A stretch of 64,000 bases of DNA from Shewanella psychropiezotolerans (lineage in GTDB: Bacteria; Pseudomonadota; Gammaproteobacteria; Enterobacterales; Shewanellaceae): assembly GCF_007197555.1 (NCBI RefSeq), contig NZ_CP041614.1, forward strand, positions 1,914,001 to 1,978,000. The letters are read 5' to 3'. The notes beneath the pieces are model-generated. The model did no database searches and was not told the DNA's origin. It saw only the letters and a list, made by a program, of their open reading frames with translations. This document shows, one piece after another, positions 38,038 through 47,755 of this stretch. The position numbers and the translations under genes were made by a program. Within the stretch, counting starts at the first letter, position 1. Every line of letters begins with the position of its first letter.

Positions 38038-39414
38038 ATGACCGATAGTAATACAGTTGGAAATGAATCATTAGAACAAACTCAGTTAGCTTCAAAGAGT
38101 CCGCTAGACAATTACTTCGAGATAACCGAACGAGGGAGCACGGTCCGGCAAGAGTTAATTGCCGGTGTGACCACTTTCTTGGCTATGGTTTATTCGGTTA
38201 TCGTGGTGCCCAGTATGTTGGGTATCGCAGGGTTTGATCCTGGCGCCGTTTTTATCGCTACCTGTCTGATCGCCGCGTTTGGTTCCCTGCTGATGGGCTT
38301 ATGGGCAAAACTGCCGATGGCCATTGGTTGTGCCATCTCACTCACGGCATTTCTTGCATTCAGTCTGGTGCTGGGGCAAGGGGTCAGTATTCCTGTTGCC
38401 TTAGGTGCAGTCTTCCTTATGGGGGTCGTGTTTACCGGCATTACCGTGACCGGTATTCGTCAATGGATCTTAACTAATCTTCCATTTGGTATCGCTCACG
38501 GTACTGGCATCGGCATCGGCTTGTTTTTACTGCTCATCGCCGCCAATGGTGTAGGACTGGTGATAAAAAATCCCCATGAAGGTTTGCCCATTGCATTAGG
38601 TGAATTCACTTCATTGTCGGTGTTGATGTCCGTGATAGGTCTTGCGGCCATCTTGGGGCTGGAGAAACTCCGCGTACCTGGCGGTATCTTACTTGTGATC
38701 GTGGCTATCTCGGTATTTGGTCTTATCTTCGATCCTAATGTGGTTTATCAAGGCTTATTTGCCATGCCTGACTTTGGTGGTGAGAACTCCCTGATTGGCA
38801 CTATGGATGTCATGGGGGCGTTGAACCCTATGATCTTGCCCACGGTATTTGCTCTGGTGATGACCGCTATCTTTGATGCTACGGGTACCATTCGTGCGGT
38901 AGCCGGTCAGGCCAATCTGCTGGATAAGGATGGGCAGATCATCAATGGTGGCAAGGCGCTGACTTCTGACTCTGTGACTAGTATTTTTGCTGGCATGGTC
39001 GGTGGTGCACCGGCTGCGGTCTATATAGAGTCAGCAGCGGGTACTGCCGCAGGCGGCAAGACAGGTTTAACTGCCACTGTGGTAGGTGGCTTGTTTATCT
39101 GTATGTTATTTTTGGCACCGCTTAGTTATCTGGTTCCGGCTTATGCCACAGCACCAGCCTTGATGTATGTCGGACTCTTGATGATGTCTAATGTCAGCAA
39201 GTTAGATTTCAAGGATTCGGTGGATGCATTATCTGGTTTGATGTGCGCCGTGTTTATCGTGCTGACCAGTAATATTGTTACCGGCATCATGCTGGGATTT
39301 TTAGTGCTGGTGATAGGGCGGGTGACTTCAGGTGAATGGAAGAAACTCAACCTAGGTACGGTTATTATTACCATTACATTAGTTGCATTTTATATTGGCG
39401 GTTGGGCGATTTAG
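38038..39414 (+). CDS. AzgA-type NCS2 guanine/hypoxanthine/adenine permease
   Basis: A 458-residue inner-membrane purine permease of the AzgA/GhxP/YgfQ subfamily, distinct from the gene at 35021. Typical segments are [50 protein letters not shown] and [16 protein letters not shown]. It probably imports guanine or hypoxanthine for guaD and the xdh enzymes. The start at 38038 has AGGAAG upstream and gives [10 protein letters not shown]. coli likewise keeps such a permease next to guaD. Confidence 0.9.
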   Translation: MTDSNTVGNESLEQTQLASKSPLDNYFEITERGSTVRQELIAGVTTFLAMVYSVIVVPSMLGIAGFDPGAVFIATCLIAAFGSLLMGLWAKLPMAIGCAISLTAFLAFSLVLGQGVSIPVALGAVFLMGVVFTGITVTGIRQWILTNLPFGIAHGTGIGIGLFLLLIAANGVGLVIKNPHEGLPIALGEFTSLSVLMSVIGLAAILGLEKLRVPGGILLVIVAISVFGLIFDPNVVYQGLFAMPDFGGENSLIGTMDVMGALNPMILPTVFALVMTAIFDATGTIRAVAGQANLLDKDGQIINGGKALTSDSVTSIFAGMVGGAPAAVYIESAAGTAAGGKTGLTATVVGGLFICMLFLAPLSYLVPAYATAPALMYVGLLMMSNVSKLDFKDSVDALSGLMCAVFIVLTSNIVTGIMLGFLVLVIGRVTSGEWKKLNLGTVIITITLVAFYIGGWAI

Positions 39415-39422
39415 TATTAGTC

Positions 39423-39446
39423 TGACTCAGCTTTAAAACTGAGTCA
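39423..39446 (+). terminator. Hairpin after the AzgA-type permease
   Basis: TGACTCAG (39423-39430) pairs with CTGAGTCA (39439-39446) around an A/T loop. It may separate the permease from the Tsx-like gene. Confidence 0.5.
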
Positions 39447-39520
39447 TGATATAAAGAGTTACTTTACACAAGTTTAACCACTTAAAAAAATAATAAGTTT
39501 GTCAATTACAGGTGAGGAAT

Positions 39521-40288
39521 ATGAACAATAAATGGATATTAGTAGCATTGCTAGCAAGCCCTACAGTATTTGCTGAAAGCTTAGTTCAATGGTCTGATTT
39601 CAGTGTGACAGCCCTTTACGGCGATAACTTTGAGGTCGACCCTGCGGAGCAAACCACCATCACGCTAGAAACCGCCGGCGGTTGGAAATACGGTGATTGG
39701 TTTGCGTTCCAGGATTTTATTTACTTCAATGATGCGCCAAGTGATAGTAATCACGTTAACTATGGTGAGTATGGTACTCGCTTTAGTGCCAGTAAGATTT
39801 TTGATAGCAAAATAGGTTTTGGCCCCTTAACTGATCTGTCTCTTGCACTGCAATATGAGCAAGGTTCTGCTGCGGCGAGTACCATGCTTTATGGTATAGG
39901 TTCAGATTGGGCTGTGCCTGGTTTTAGCTACCTTAATGTGAACGTCTATCAGCGCACCGAATTGAGTAATTCTGCAGGAGAACGAGGTGCCAGTGATGGT
40001 TGGCAGCTAACCCCAGCCTGGAGAATCGATTTTGGTGACACTGGCATAGTGTTCGATGGCTTTATTGACTGGGTATTTAGTCCATCTGAAGACTCTTATG
40101 AGCCTATGCTGCACATTAATCCACAACTTAAGTATGACTTAGGTGCCGTGATCAATGGTAAGAGCGGCCAATTTTATGTCGGTGTCGAATATGATTACTG
40201 GAAGAACAAATACGGCATACCCAATGGTATTCCCGGTCTTGAAGTTGACCAAAGTGTCTTCTCGCTCTTGATTAAGTATCATCTATAA
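39521..40288 (+). CDS. Tsx-like nucleoside-specific outer-membrane channel
   Basis: A 255-residue outer-membrane beta-barrel of the Channel_Tsx family. The signal peptide ends at VFAES. WSDFSVTALYGDNFEVDP and the DWFAFQDFIYFNDA strand are family-like, and the chain ends LLIKYHL in the pattern of barrel C-termini. It would let nucleosides or purines cross the outer membrane for the adjacent permeases. The ATG at 39521 follows AGGTGAGG; the frame's GTG at 39512 is less likely. A good terminator follows. Confidence 0.85.
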   Translation: MNNKWILVALLASPTVFAESLVQWSDFSVTALYGDNFEVDPAEQTTITLETAGGWKYGDWFAFQDFIYFNDAPSDSNHVNYGEYGTRFSASKIFDSKIGFGPLTDLSLALQYEQGSAAASTMLYGIGSDWAVPGFSYLNVNVYQRTELSNSAGERGASDGWQLTPAWRIDFGDTGIVFDGFIDWVFSPSEDSYEPMLHINPQLKYDLGAVINGKSGQFYVGVEYDYWKNKYGIPNGIPGLEVDQSVFSLLIKYHL

Positions 40289-40324
40289 GCGTTAACTTAA
40301 CGCAGAACGGGATACAGCAATAAT

Positions 40325-40354
40325 AAAGCCCTGACATGAAAGTGTCGGGGCTTT
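40325..40354 (+). terminator. Terminator after the Tsx-like gene
   Basis: AAAGCCCTGACA (40325-40336) pairs with TGTCGGGGCTTT (40343-40354, one T-G mismatch) and runs into TTCTT. It ends the purine locus. Confidence 0.85.
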
Positions 40355-40473
40355 TTCTTGGTTGGTGGACGGCGGGATGACTCGTATCATCCAAGTATCT
40401 TTAACGTGAGGTTACCCCTTAGGGGCCGTCGCAAGCGAGTTTGTTCACCGAGATTGGAAAGATTACATAGGTT

Positions 40474-40986
40474 GAAATCAGGTTCATTTTTCTTTTAATT
40501 TTAAACAGAATTGAAAGCTAAATCTTGTATCGTTATATTTTTGGGTGGAGGCTGGCTTTGTTGAGATGACTAACGCGTGGAATACGAGCCCCCAAGGTCA
40601 TGACTTCCATATTCCAATCTTTAGAAAAGTATTGGAACCGACAGAAATAGAATACAGTGCCATAGATCATTCTATAGGCCCATGCTCTGAGATTAAGTTG
40701 ACGGAGAAAGTTGGCGTAATCATCGATTCTGTCGAGATCCTTCGCCTTAGCTGTCAGTGCGCGATTGAAGATAAAACAAAGGCCGGTGATTGGGTCCCGT
40801 CAGGTGAAGTTGTTACATATGACTGGGGGGTCAACATCAAGCTATCCGATGGAACTAGTGTCTCAATGACGACTGAAGATGACTCAATCCTGGGTGAGTT
40901 GATTATATCGCCGCTGGCTATTGAGCCTTACTACAAAGAAGATGTCTGGGTCGAACAACTTGATATTTGCCTACGATTAACTTAAT
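40474..40986 (+). repeat. Left direct copy of the 59-kb hypothetical gene region
   Basis: This segment matches 59175-59888 in the same orientation, including the leader, but lacks about 200 bp. The missing part is bounded in the intact copy by the 8-base direct repeat TTATATTT (59234-59241 and 59435-59442). Only one TTATATTT remains here (40533-40540), as expected for slippage deletion. Confidence 0.9.
40545..40985 (+). pseudogene. 5'-truncated copy of the hypothetical gene at 59300
   Basis: Encodes the last ~146 residues of the protein at 59300-59887 with a few substitutions (e.g. VEILRLSCQC instead of IAILRLSCQC), but the first ~49 codons and the start region are deleted. I do not recognise the family. 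No good ribosome-binding site leads into the remaining frame, so it is a relic. Confidence 0.8.
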
Positions 40987-41020
40987 TGGAAAATTAATAG
41001 TGCCACCCACATTAAATGCT

Positions 41021-41180
41021 GCCTGGATTTTCACATATTCCCTCAAAAAACCTCATTTTATTCATTTTAGCTAGTGTAAGTCAGGATTCCCCTATGTTAT
41101 TGGATTCATGGGCAAGTGGAATATTGATAACTTGCCACAGACTTCATATGTTATTGATTAATAATGGCTGGCTCGATTTT
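41021..41180 (+). repeat. 160-bp repeat, left copy
   Basis: Matches 47756-47917 in direct orientation with scattered substitutions. Both copies end GGCTGGCTCGATTTT. The pair encloses the broken transposase and the oxidase/sulfite genes. Confidence 0.88.
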
Positions 41181-41237
41181 GGCTCGCTACTCTTGACTAA
41201 CAGTGGTTAAGTGAGAGGTTGTTATGCCCCGCCCAAG

Positions 41238-41420
41238 ATGAAGCCAAGTGAGTTTAGAAGACACGCCTATGTCCACTACTGCTCTCGTGTATCCAGACGT
41301 GCAATGCTGCTGGGAGATGATGAGGGCACTGGAAAAAACTATCACCATAGACATTACTGGGTTGAATCTCAGCACCATTTCGGTGATTTTATTTATTTTA
41401 TCGTGATTCAATTTTATTGA
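41238..41420 (+). pseudogene. N-terminal relic of a REP-associated (Y1-type) transposase
   Basis: YVHYCSRVSRRAML...DEGTGKNYHHRHYWVE resembles the N-terminus of RAYT/IS200-like proteins, which read roughly YYHCVSRCVRRAFLCG...TGKNYEHRRQWIE. After VE the similarity is lost and the frame soon stops. The C-terminal part of a protein of the same family lies 6 kb away at 47420-47698. The rest of the 40987-41859 gap has no recognisable gene; a 40-codon frame at 41692 is not supported. Confidence 0.6.
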
Positions 41421-41859
41421 GCTTCTGGTTAACTTGATTTTAATTATTTTAACTTGCAGGGAAGGTTATACTATTTTCACTGAGAAAGAGGTGGTTATAG
41501 GTTCTATGTGTTTGAATTAGTTGCTTATTATTAACTGAAAACGTGTCTATTTTCTATTGTCTATCTCTATCGGCTTATTGAGCCTTACGCCGCTGATCAT
41601 ATCACCTGTGGTTTTATTTCTGCTTCCTGTTTAGGTCATCTTCTGGAAATGAACCAACATGCATTTTGGGTATGAAATACGGTGAGATCTAATGCTGATG
41701 GATATTAATCCACTAGTGAAGAAGGGCGATGATTTAAATAGCTATACCAGTAGCATGATGGTGGAAGCTGCAACTGATTTTAAACGCCTATCTAAGTGTA
41801 CAAGTTTTACTTGATCACAAAACACATCGTATTAACCGATGTAAACAGAGAACATACTC

Positions 41860-43256
41860 ATGTATGAAAATGAAGAAAAAATAGTTAAAGCATTTATTAT
41901 TGCCTCCATCGCTTGGGGGTTGTAGCTATGTGTATAGGTTTATTGGCGGCTCTACAGTTATACCTGCCCCAATTAAACTTTGCCAATGAGTATATTAATT
42001 TTGGAAAAATAAGACCGCTGCATACGAACGGGGTCATTTATGGATTGGTTTGTAACTTTATTATAGGTATGTCGCTATATATTGTGGCTAAAACTTCATT
42101 AGTTAATCTAATATCCAAAGGTTTATCTTGGTTTTTGTTCTGGGGTTGGCAGATAACATTGATAATAGGCCTTATATCAATCGCTTTAGGTTATACATCA
42201 ACCAAAGAATATGCTGAATTTACATGGCCGGTTGATATCGCTATTGTTGTCCTCTGGCTAACGTTTGGATATATATTTTTTGGAACACTAGCTAAAAGGA
42301 AAACAAATCATATATTTGTTTCAAACTGGTTTAGTGGTGGTGTTATTGTTGTTATAGCATTAATTTACTTGGTAAATAATTTATCCATCCCAGTATATGC
42401 ATTTAAAGGTTACTCGATATTTTCTGGTGCTAGTGATGCGCTTGTACAATGGTGGTGGGGTCATAATGCGGTTGGCTTCTTATTGACAGCTGGCTTTGTT
42501 GGTACCAACTATTATTTTATTCCCAAGTTAGTTAACAGACCTATTTATTCATATCGACTTTCATTAATTACTTTTTGGGGATTAATTGGTTTTTATACTT
42601 GGGCTGGTACACACCACTTAATTGGTACATCAGTTCCAACTTGGATTCAAAATATTGGCATAGTGATGTCTCTTCTGTTGTGGATCCCTTCATGGGCTGG
42701 CGCATTTAATGCTTGGATGACCTGTACTTCCAATAAAGAGGAGATGAAAAAAAATCCCATTGTATGGTTTTTCTTATCGTCAATCGCCTATTATGCATTA
42801 GCAACATTTGAAGGCCCTCTTATGGCTATCAGATCGTTTAATACGATAGCGCACAATACAAGTTGGGTTATAGGACACGTTCACTCTGGCGCACTAGGTT
42901 GGGTTGCTATGACGTGTATCGCAACTTTCTACTATTTCATTCCACAGTTATATAAAAAAGAACTCTACTCATTTGGTCTAGTTAAGGTGCATTTTGTGCT
43001 AGCTCATTTAGGTATAACCTTCTATGTCGTTGCTCTTTGGATTGGTGGTATAGGTCAAGGTATTAAATCGTTAAGCCTCACTGATTCGGGTTCACTCACT
43101 TATACGTTTGTTGATATCTTACGGTTTATTGAACCTTATATGCTAGGGCGTGCAATTGGTGGTGCTCTGTTTATCTCCGGTATGTTGGTAATGATTTACA
43201 ACCTAATCATGACTATAAATAATCCACAAAAAGCAATGATTAAAGGAGGTTGTTAA
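41860..43256 (+). CDS. ccoN: cbb3-type cytochrome c oxidase subunit I (CcoN), frameshifted near the start
   Basis: The heme-copper catalytic subunit, about 466 residues when repaired, with twelve or so membrane helices. The metal-ligand regions HTNGVIYG, WWWGHNAVGFLLT, THHLIG and HVHSGALGW are visible. The real start is ATG 41860 (MYENEEKIVKAFIIASIAWG), but the frame breaks at the GGGGG run 41915-41919. One extra G gives WGVVAM and joins the long frame. It reduces oxygen at the inner membrane. Base composition is AT-rich compared with the purine locus, suggesting acquisition. Confidence 0.85.
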
Positions 43257-43873
43257 TGGAAAATTCAATATCTAAATCTGTAAAAGCATTTATTACTATC
43301 ACGACAGTCGTTGTTTTATTTTCATTCTTTGTGTGGGTTTTTCCAGGATTTTTCTTCACAAATGACCTTAAGGAAATCACAACGGCCAAACCATATACCG
43401 CCTTAGAATTAGCTGGGCGAGATGTTTATATGGCAGAAGGTTGTGTGGGGTGTCATACCCAGATGGTTAGAAACTTGGAGCCGGAAAGAAAAAGATATGG
43501 TCGTCCTAATAAAATGGAAGATGATGTTTATGAGTTTACCTTTTTGTGGAGCTCACAAAGAACAGGGCCAGACTTAACTAATATTGGTTTGAAATACACT
43601 GAAGGCTGGCACAAGCAGCATCTAATAAACCCTCAAGCAGTTGTACCTGCTTCAATCATGCCTCAATATCCGTGGCTTTTTGAAAAAGAGATTAACGGTA
43701 GTCATGTTGTTGCTTCAATGAAAGCGATGAAAAAACTAGGCGTTCCATATACAGACACTCAAATTGAAAACTCAGTAAACAAAGTTGAGGGTAAAACGAG
43801 AGGCGATGCACTTATTGCTTACTTAATGAGCCTCGGTGTGGATACACAGGAAAAAGCTGGAGATTTAAATTAA
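43256..43873 (+). CDS. ccoO: cbb3-type oxidase monoheme subunit (CcoO)
   Basis: A 205-residue membrane-anchored cytochrome c with one N-terminal helix (about 10-32) and one heme site CVGCH followed by TQMVRNL, the classical CcoO context. RYGRPNKMED and SQRTGPDLTNIG are also typical. The ATG at 43256 overlaps the ccoN stop (TAATG), with AAAGGAGGT ideally placed. It passes electrons from the CcoP-like protein to CcoN. Its stop overlaps the next start by one base. Confidence 0.92.
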   Translation: MENSISKSVKAFITITTVVVLFSFFVWVFPGFFFTNDLKEITTAKPYTALELAGRDVYMAEGCVGCHTQMVRNLEPERKRYGRPNKMEDDVYEFTFLWSSQRTGPDLTNIGLKYTEGWHKQHLINPQAVVPASIMPQYPWLFEKEINGSHVVASMKAMKKLGVPYTDTQIENSVNKVEGKTRGDALIAYLMSLGVDTQEKAGDLN

Positions 43874-45339
43874 TGGAATCCACAAAAATATTATCTAGCG
43901 TACTATCGATTATCTTCTTTTTTATCATGGTCGCAGTTATCTATTCGCAGTTTAAAAAAAACAAAACTGCAGATAGTAATAAAACAATAGAGCACTTTGA
44001 TGGGATAGATGAAAAAGATGCTCCTATTCCTAAAGTTTTCTTTGCGGCCTATCTTATTGCATTTATAGGCGCCATTGTTTATGTCCTTCTATATCCAAGC
44101 TTGGCTTCCTGGAAAGGTTTTGTCGGCTGGACACAGGCCGATGACGCTTATGTAGCGAAATCAGTTGATATTAACAATGATATTAATGGCGCAATCAATG
44201 CTCATACTGATGAGGAAACATTCACGCTTTTACAAAAAGAGCCTCTTGTTATACAAGAGGGTAAAGCAATATTTGGAGATAACTGTTCTGCTTGTCACGG
44301 TCTGGATGCAACAGGGCAGCATAACTATCCAAACTTAGTGGATAAAGACTGGTTATACGGCGGTTCACCTCAAGATATCTATACGACTATATATAATGGC
44401 CGTCACGGTAAAATGCCTGCTTGGAAAGAGGTATTGAACGGTGACGATATAGATGAACTTACGCAGTATGTTTCTCAGCTAAATAAAGGACCATTTGAAA
44501 GTAATGATCTTTTTGATGCTAATTGCTCATCATGTCACGGAAAAGATGCCCAAGGGACACATGGCATAGGTGCACCAAACTTAACGAATAATATCTGGCT
44601 TCATGGTTCAACCAAAGATGATATTAAGCGAGTTATTGAGAATGGCATGAGCAACACTATGCCTGCTTTTTCTGAGCGACTTACTAGAAATCAAATGTTG
44701 TCTTTAACCTCTTATATTCTCTCCCTACAAAATGAACCACAAGAAAATATCGGGCTTATGCAAGCGAAAACATATATTTTTTCTAGAAATGAAAAACCAT
44801 TGCCCGCAGTGTTAGCCACTTGTGTGGGCTGTCATGGTGCAGATGGTCTTGGCGGTGTACCTGGGACGCCTAAACTAGCCGGTTTGAAAGAAGCTTATAT
44901 CTATAATCAATTGAACTTGTTTGTATCAGGTTTAAGACAAAATACGACGATGCAAGGCATGACTGCAAACTTAAGTGTTGAAGATAAGTTGCTTGCTGCC
45001 AGCTATTTCAGCTCGCTAGATTCACCAGATATAAGTGAGATTTTCCCAGATAAATCTGCAGAAGGGCTGATTAAAGATCCTACTGAACGCCTAATATTCC
45101 AAGGTGATTGGCAACGAGCGCTCCCAGCTTGCGCTACTTGTCATGGTCAAAAAACGGAAGGTAACCCATCATTTCCAAGGTTGGCAGGTCAATCTTCTGA
45201 CTATTTAGAGAAGCAATTATTTGACTGGAGAACGGGTGTTAGATCTGGTGATCAAGGTCAAATGATGCAAAACGTGGTTAGAAAGCTGACAGATGATGAA
45301 ATTAAATCCCTTTCGAAATATTTATCAAAAATTAAATAA
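43873..45339 (+). CDS. CcoQ-CcoP fusion with an added diheme cytochrome (tetraheme)
   Basis: A 488-residue protein joining several cbb3 parts. Residues 1-27 are a CcoQ-like helix and residues 50-75 the CcoP-type anchor, ending in LASWKGFVGWTQ. Then come four heme c sites: CSACH 138-142 and CSSCH 218-222 (the CcoP pair), and CVGCH 317-321 and CATCH 420-424. The last two sit in a c4/c553-like diheme module (GVPGTPKLAGL and NPSFPRLAGQSSDYL). Usual CcoP has two hemes and ~300 residues, and ccoQ is normally separate. The extra domain may take electrons directly from the sulfite dehydrogenase encoded next. Confidence 0.88.
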   Translation: MESTKILSSVLSIIFFFIMVAVIYSQFKKNKTADSNKTIEHFDGIDEKDAPIPKVFFAAYLIAFIGAIVYVLLYPSLASWKGFVGWTQADDAYVAKSVDINNDINGAINAHTDEETFTLLQKEPLVIQEGKAIFGDNCSACHGLDATGQHNYPNLVDKDWLYGGSPQDIYTTIYNGRHGKMPAWKEVLNGDDIDELTQYVSQLNKGPFESNDLFDANCSSCHGKDAQGTHGIGAPNLTNNIWLHGSTKDDIKRVIENGMSNTMPAFSERLTRNQMLSLTSYILSLQNEPQENIGLMQAKTYIFSRNEKPLPAVLATCVGCHGADGLGGVPGTPKLAGLKEAYIYNQLNLFVSGLRQNTTMQGMTANLSVEDKLLAASYFSSLDSPDISEIFPDKSAEGLIKDPTERLIFQGDWQRALPACATCHGQKTEGNPSFPRLAGQSSDYLEKQLFDWRTGVRSGDQGQMMQNVVRKLTDDEIKSLSKYLSKIK

Positions 45340-45424
45340 TCGCTGAGCTGGCTAAAGGCTAATAGATTGAAGGCTAGTGGATTTAAAGGTTAATAGATTT
45401 AAAGATTAATAGGATACCGTAATT

Positions 45425-46678
45425 ATGAAAATGAATAAGTTAAGAAGGGAAATCATTAAAGCTGGGGGCTATGTCGCACTAGCTGCTGCGCCATTGACTG
45501 CTTTTTCCAAAGAGTTTATGAAAGATGGGAAAATGTATTCGGATGGTGAAGGGGTGAGCTATGCTGCTGGCCCTAAGCCCGTACTAAGTACATTTCCTCA
45601 AAAAGATGATCTTGTGATTGTACATACTAGACCACCTCATCTTGAGACTCCTTTTAATGTATTTAATGAAGGGTTAATAACACCCAATAATCGTTTTTTT
45701 GTTCGTTATCACTTAGCTGACTTACCTGTTGCCATAGACACTGATAAATATACCATTACTATCTCTGGAGCTGTTGATGAGGAAGTTACGCTAAGTTTGG
45801 CTGAATTAAAGTCGATTGAAGGCCAGCAAGAAATCGTAGCGGTACAACAATGTACTGGTAATAGCCGAGGTTATTCATCACCACGTGTTTTTGGTGCACA
45901 ATTAAGTAATGGCGCAATGGGTAATGCGAAGTTCAAAGGTGTGCCACTTAAAAATGTGTTAGCGAAAGCAGGTATTTCAAGTGCAGCGAAAAGTGTCATC
46001 ATAGATGGTTTGGATAAGCCGGTACGAGACACGACACCAGATTTCAAAAAATCATTACCTATTGACCATATTATGACCGGCGAACCTATGTTGGTCTGGG
46101 AAATGAATGGTGAGCCCTTACCATTTTTAAATGGATTTCCAGTTAAATTAATCGTGCCTGGTTGGTATGCAACATACTGGGTTAAGCATGTATCACATCT
46201 CAAAGTCATAGAGGATAAGTTTGATAACTTTGATGCGTTCTTTATGACGACAGCATACCGTCTACCAGATAACGATTCGAAGAGTGAATTACCAAATGAA
46301 AGGGCGAAAACGACGTTACCTGTAAATCGTTTCCCAATAAGAAGTTTTGTTACTAGTTTAGAAAATGGTGATGAAGTTAACGCTTCAAGCAGTATTGAAA
46401 TTAAGGGAATTGCTTTTGACAGTGGTAGTGGTATAAAAAAAGTCGAAATGTCAGTCGATGGTGGCAAAAAATGGATGCAAGCGACACTTGGAGAAGATCT
46501 TGGTCGCTTTTCCTTTAGAGGTTGGAAGTTAAGCCATAATTTCAGTGAAAAAGGAAGAACACTTGTGATGGTCAGAGCAACAGGTAAGAGCGGTGAAACA
46601 CAACCTGTAAATGCAACTTGGAATCATGGTGGTTATAACCGTAATGCTATTGAACGTACAAGTATTAAGGTGGTTTAG
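45425..46678 (+). CDS. Sulfite dehydrogenase-like molybdenum enzyme (SorA/SoxC family)
   Basis: A 417-residue periplasmic oxidoreductase of the sulfite-oxidase family. The N-terminus LRREIIKAGGYVALAAAPL looks like a twin-arginine signal with an atypical RREIIK core. The molybdenum-binding cysteine is C143 in VQQCTGNSRGY. The dimerisation domain (about 300-417) has the SVDGGKKWM strand. It probably oxidises sulfite to sulfate and hands electrons to the diheme protein encoded immediately downstream (stop TAG, then ATG with no gap). Substrate is inferred from family and context. Confidence 0.85.
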   Translation: MKMNKLRREIIKAGGYVALAAAPLTAFSKEFMKDGKMYSDGEGVSYAAGPKPVLSTFPQKDDLVIVHTRPPHLETPFNVFNEGLITPNNRFFVRYHLADLPVAIDTDKYTITISGAVDEEVTLSLAELKSIEGQQEIVAVQQCTGNSRGYSSPRVFGAQLSNGAMGNAKFKGVPLKNVLAKAGISSAAKSVIIDGLDKPVRDTTPDFKKSLPIDHIMTGEPMLVWEMNGEPLPFLNGFPVKLIVPGWYATYWVKHVSHLKVIEDKFDNFDAFFMTTAYRLPDNDSKSELPNERAKTTLPVNRFPIRSFVTSLENGDEVNASSSIEIKGIAFDSGSGIKKVEMSVDGGKKWMQATLGEDLGRFSFRGWKLSHNFSEKGRTLVMVRATGKSGETQPVNATWNHGGYNRNAIERTSIKVV

Positions 46679-47401
46679 ATGCGGTTTTTACTTATTATAT
46701 TAACGCTATTTTCATTGACTGTTAAAGCTGAAGTCGTATCAATTTCATTACCTATGGATAATACAAAACTTAAGCCATTGGCATTACCCGGGTATGGGCT
46801 TGCGCAATCTAAATGTCACCTTTGTCATTCAGTTGATTATGTCATGTATCAACCACCAGAAATGGATCTAAAAGAGTGGACTGGTGAGATGTATAAAATG
46901 CGAAACGCTTACGGTGCACCTATCAGTATGGATGAAGCTAAGTTTATTGCCGCTTATTTGTCAGTCGCTTATGGGTCTGCAAAAGAAACCGATGAAGAAA
47001 TAATAGCCTTAACTAAACTCGCTAACGCCAAAATAATCTATCATCCGGATAACTTAGATGTGCAATCGCTATTATCTGATAATGATTGCTTAACTTGTCA
47101 TAAAGATTCGGAAGCTCTTTCTATCAAAGAGATGCGGTCTAAATATGAAGGCACAGATAATGCTGTAGATAGATTGGGAGTCGCTATTAAGTTAGGGGGT
47201 CTTGGCATGCCTAAGCCACCTATAAACCGCCATGAATCAGAAGCTATTGCAAAATTTATTCTTGATGAGGGGGGAAATAGATCAGTTCCTGAAATCAGTG
47301 TAATTAGCTATCATTTATTGCAAATGATTAAACGTATGTACATCCAATCTCCCATAAAAGGCACTGAACATTTAACGCTCAGTGCCTTTTATTGGCAATG
47401 A
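46679..47401 (+). CDS. Diheme cytochrome c, SorB-like electron acceptor
   Basis: A 240-residue exported cytochrome. The signal peptide is MRFLLIILTLFSLTVKA. There are two heme sites, CHLCH (about residue 46) and CLTCH (about 139). Immediate coupling to the sulfite-dehydrogenase gene makes it the likely acceptor, feeding the cbb3 oxidase. Oddly, the last ~15 codons (SPIKGTEHLTLSAFYWQ) run through the transcription terminator, which suggests that the true C-terminus was truncated or shifted. Confidence 0.82.
   Translation: MRFLLIILTLFSLTVKAEVVSISLPMDNTKLKPLALPGYGLAQSKCHLCHSVDYVMYQPPEMDLKEWTGEMYKMRNAYGAPISMDEAKFIAAYLSVAYGSAKETDEEIIALTKLANAKIIYHPDNLDVQSLLSDNDCLTCHKDSEALSIKEMRSKYEGTDNAVDRLGVAIKLGGLGMPKPPINRHESEAIAKFILDEGGNRSVPEISVISYHLLQMIKRMYIQSPIKGTEHLTLSAFYWQ
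47356..47390 (+). terminator. Terminator overlapping the end of the SorB-like gene
   Basis: A 12-bp perfect stem, AAAAGGCACTGA (47356-47367) with TCAGTGCCTTTT (47379-47390), inside the coding frame that stops at 47401. Confidence 0.88.
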
Positions 47402-47419
47402 GCGCCTTAATCACCTAAA

Positions 47420-47698
47420 GGAATTCACTTCGCGCCGAAGGACTATCTTGAATTGGTGGATGAAACAGGGAGAGTTCTTCGCGATGATAAGCGTGGGGCT
47501 ATCTCTTTGAAGGCATCTAAGATATTAAGCAGGCTAAATATTTCCAGTGAAAGCTGGGTGAAAAAAACTTCTGATTTCGGTAAAATTTTCCATGGTCCAG
47601 TAGGCACACTACAAGAACTGACGAATTATTGTGACAATTTAGGGAAGCGCCGACGGCATTTTTCTAAAGATTGTCAGTACCTTCAAACTGGCTGGTAA
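47420..47698 (+). pseudogene. C-terminal relic of a REP-associated transposase
   Basis: The frame from 47420 reads GIHFAPKDYLELVDETGRVL followed by RDDKRGAI and ends LGKRRRHFSKDCQYLQTGW. This matches the C-terminal part of Shewanella/Vibrio-type RAYT transposases as I recall them. There is no start codon or N-terminal catalytic HUH domain. The matching N-terminal piece is at 41238-41420, so the oxidase/sulfite block lies between the two ends of one gene family member. Confidence 0.65.
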
Positions 47699-47755
47699 TT
47701 TTGCTCGCTCTCTCTGTTTAAACCTGACTCTTTTTTATAAAGAACGAATAAGACC

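Noticed and set aside
41016..41210. 64-codon open frame
   Set aside because: It lies within the 160-bp repeat; the second copy does not keep the frame.
41692..41814. 40-codon plus-strand frame (MLMDINPLVKKG...)
   Set aside because: Weak ribosome-binding site, no similarity I can recall, and in a stretch of transposon debris.
45871..46467. 198-codon minus-strand frame
   Set aside because: It is opposite the sulfite-dehydrogenase gene, whose family motifs and heme-protein neighbours are clear; a shadow.
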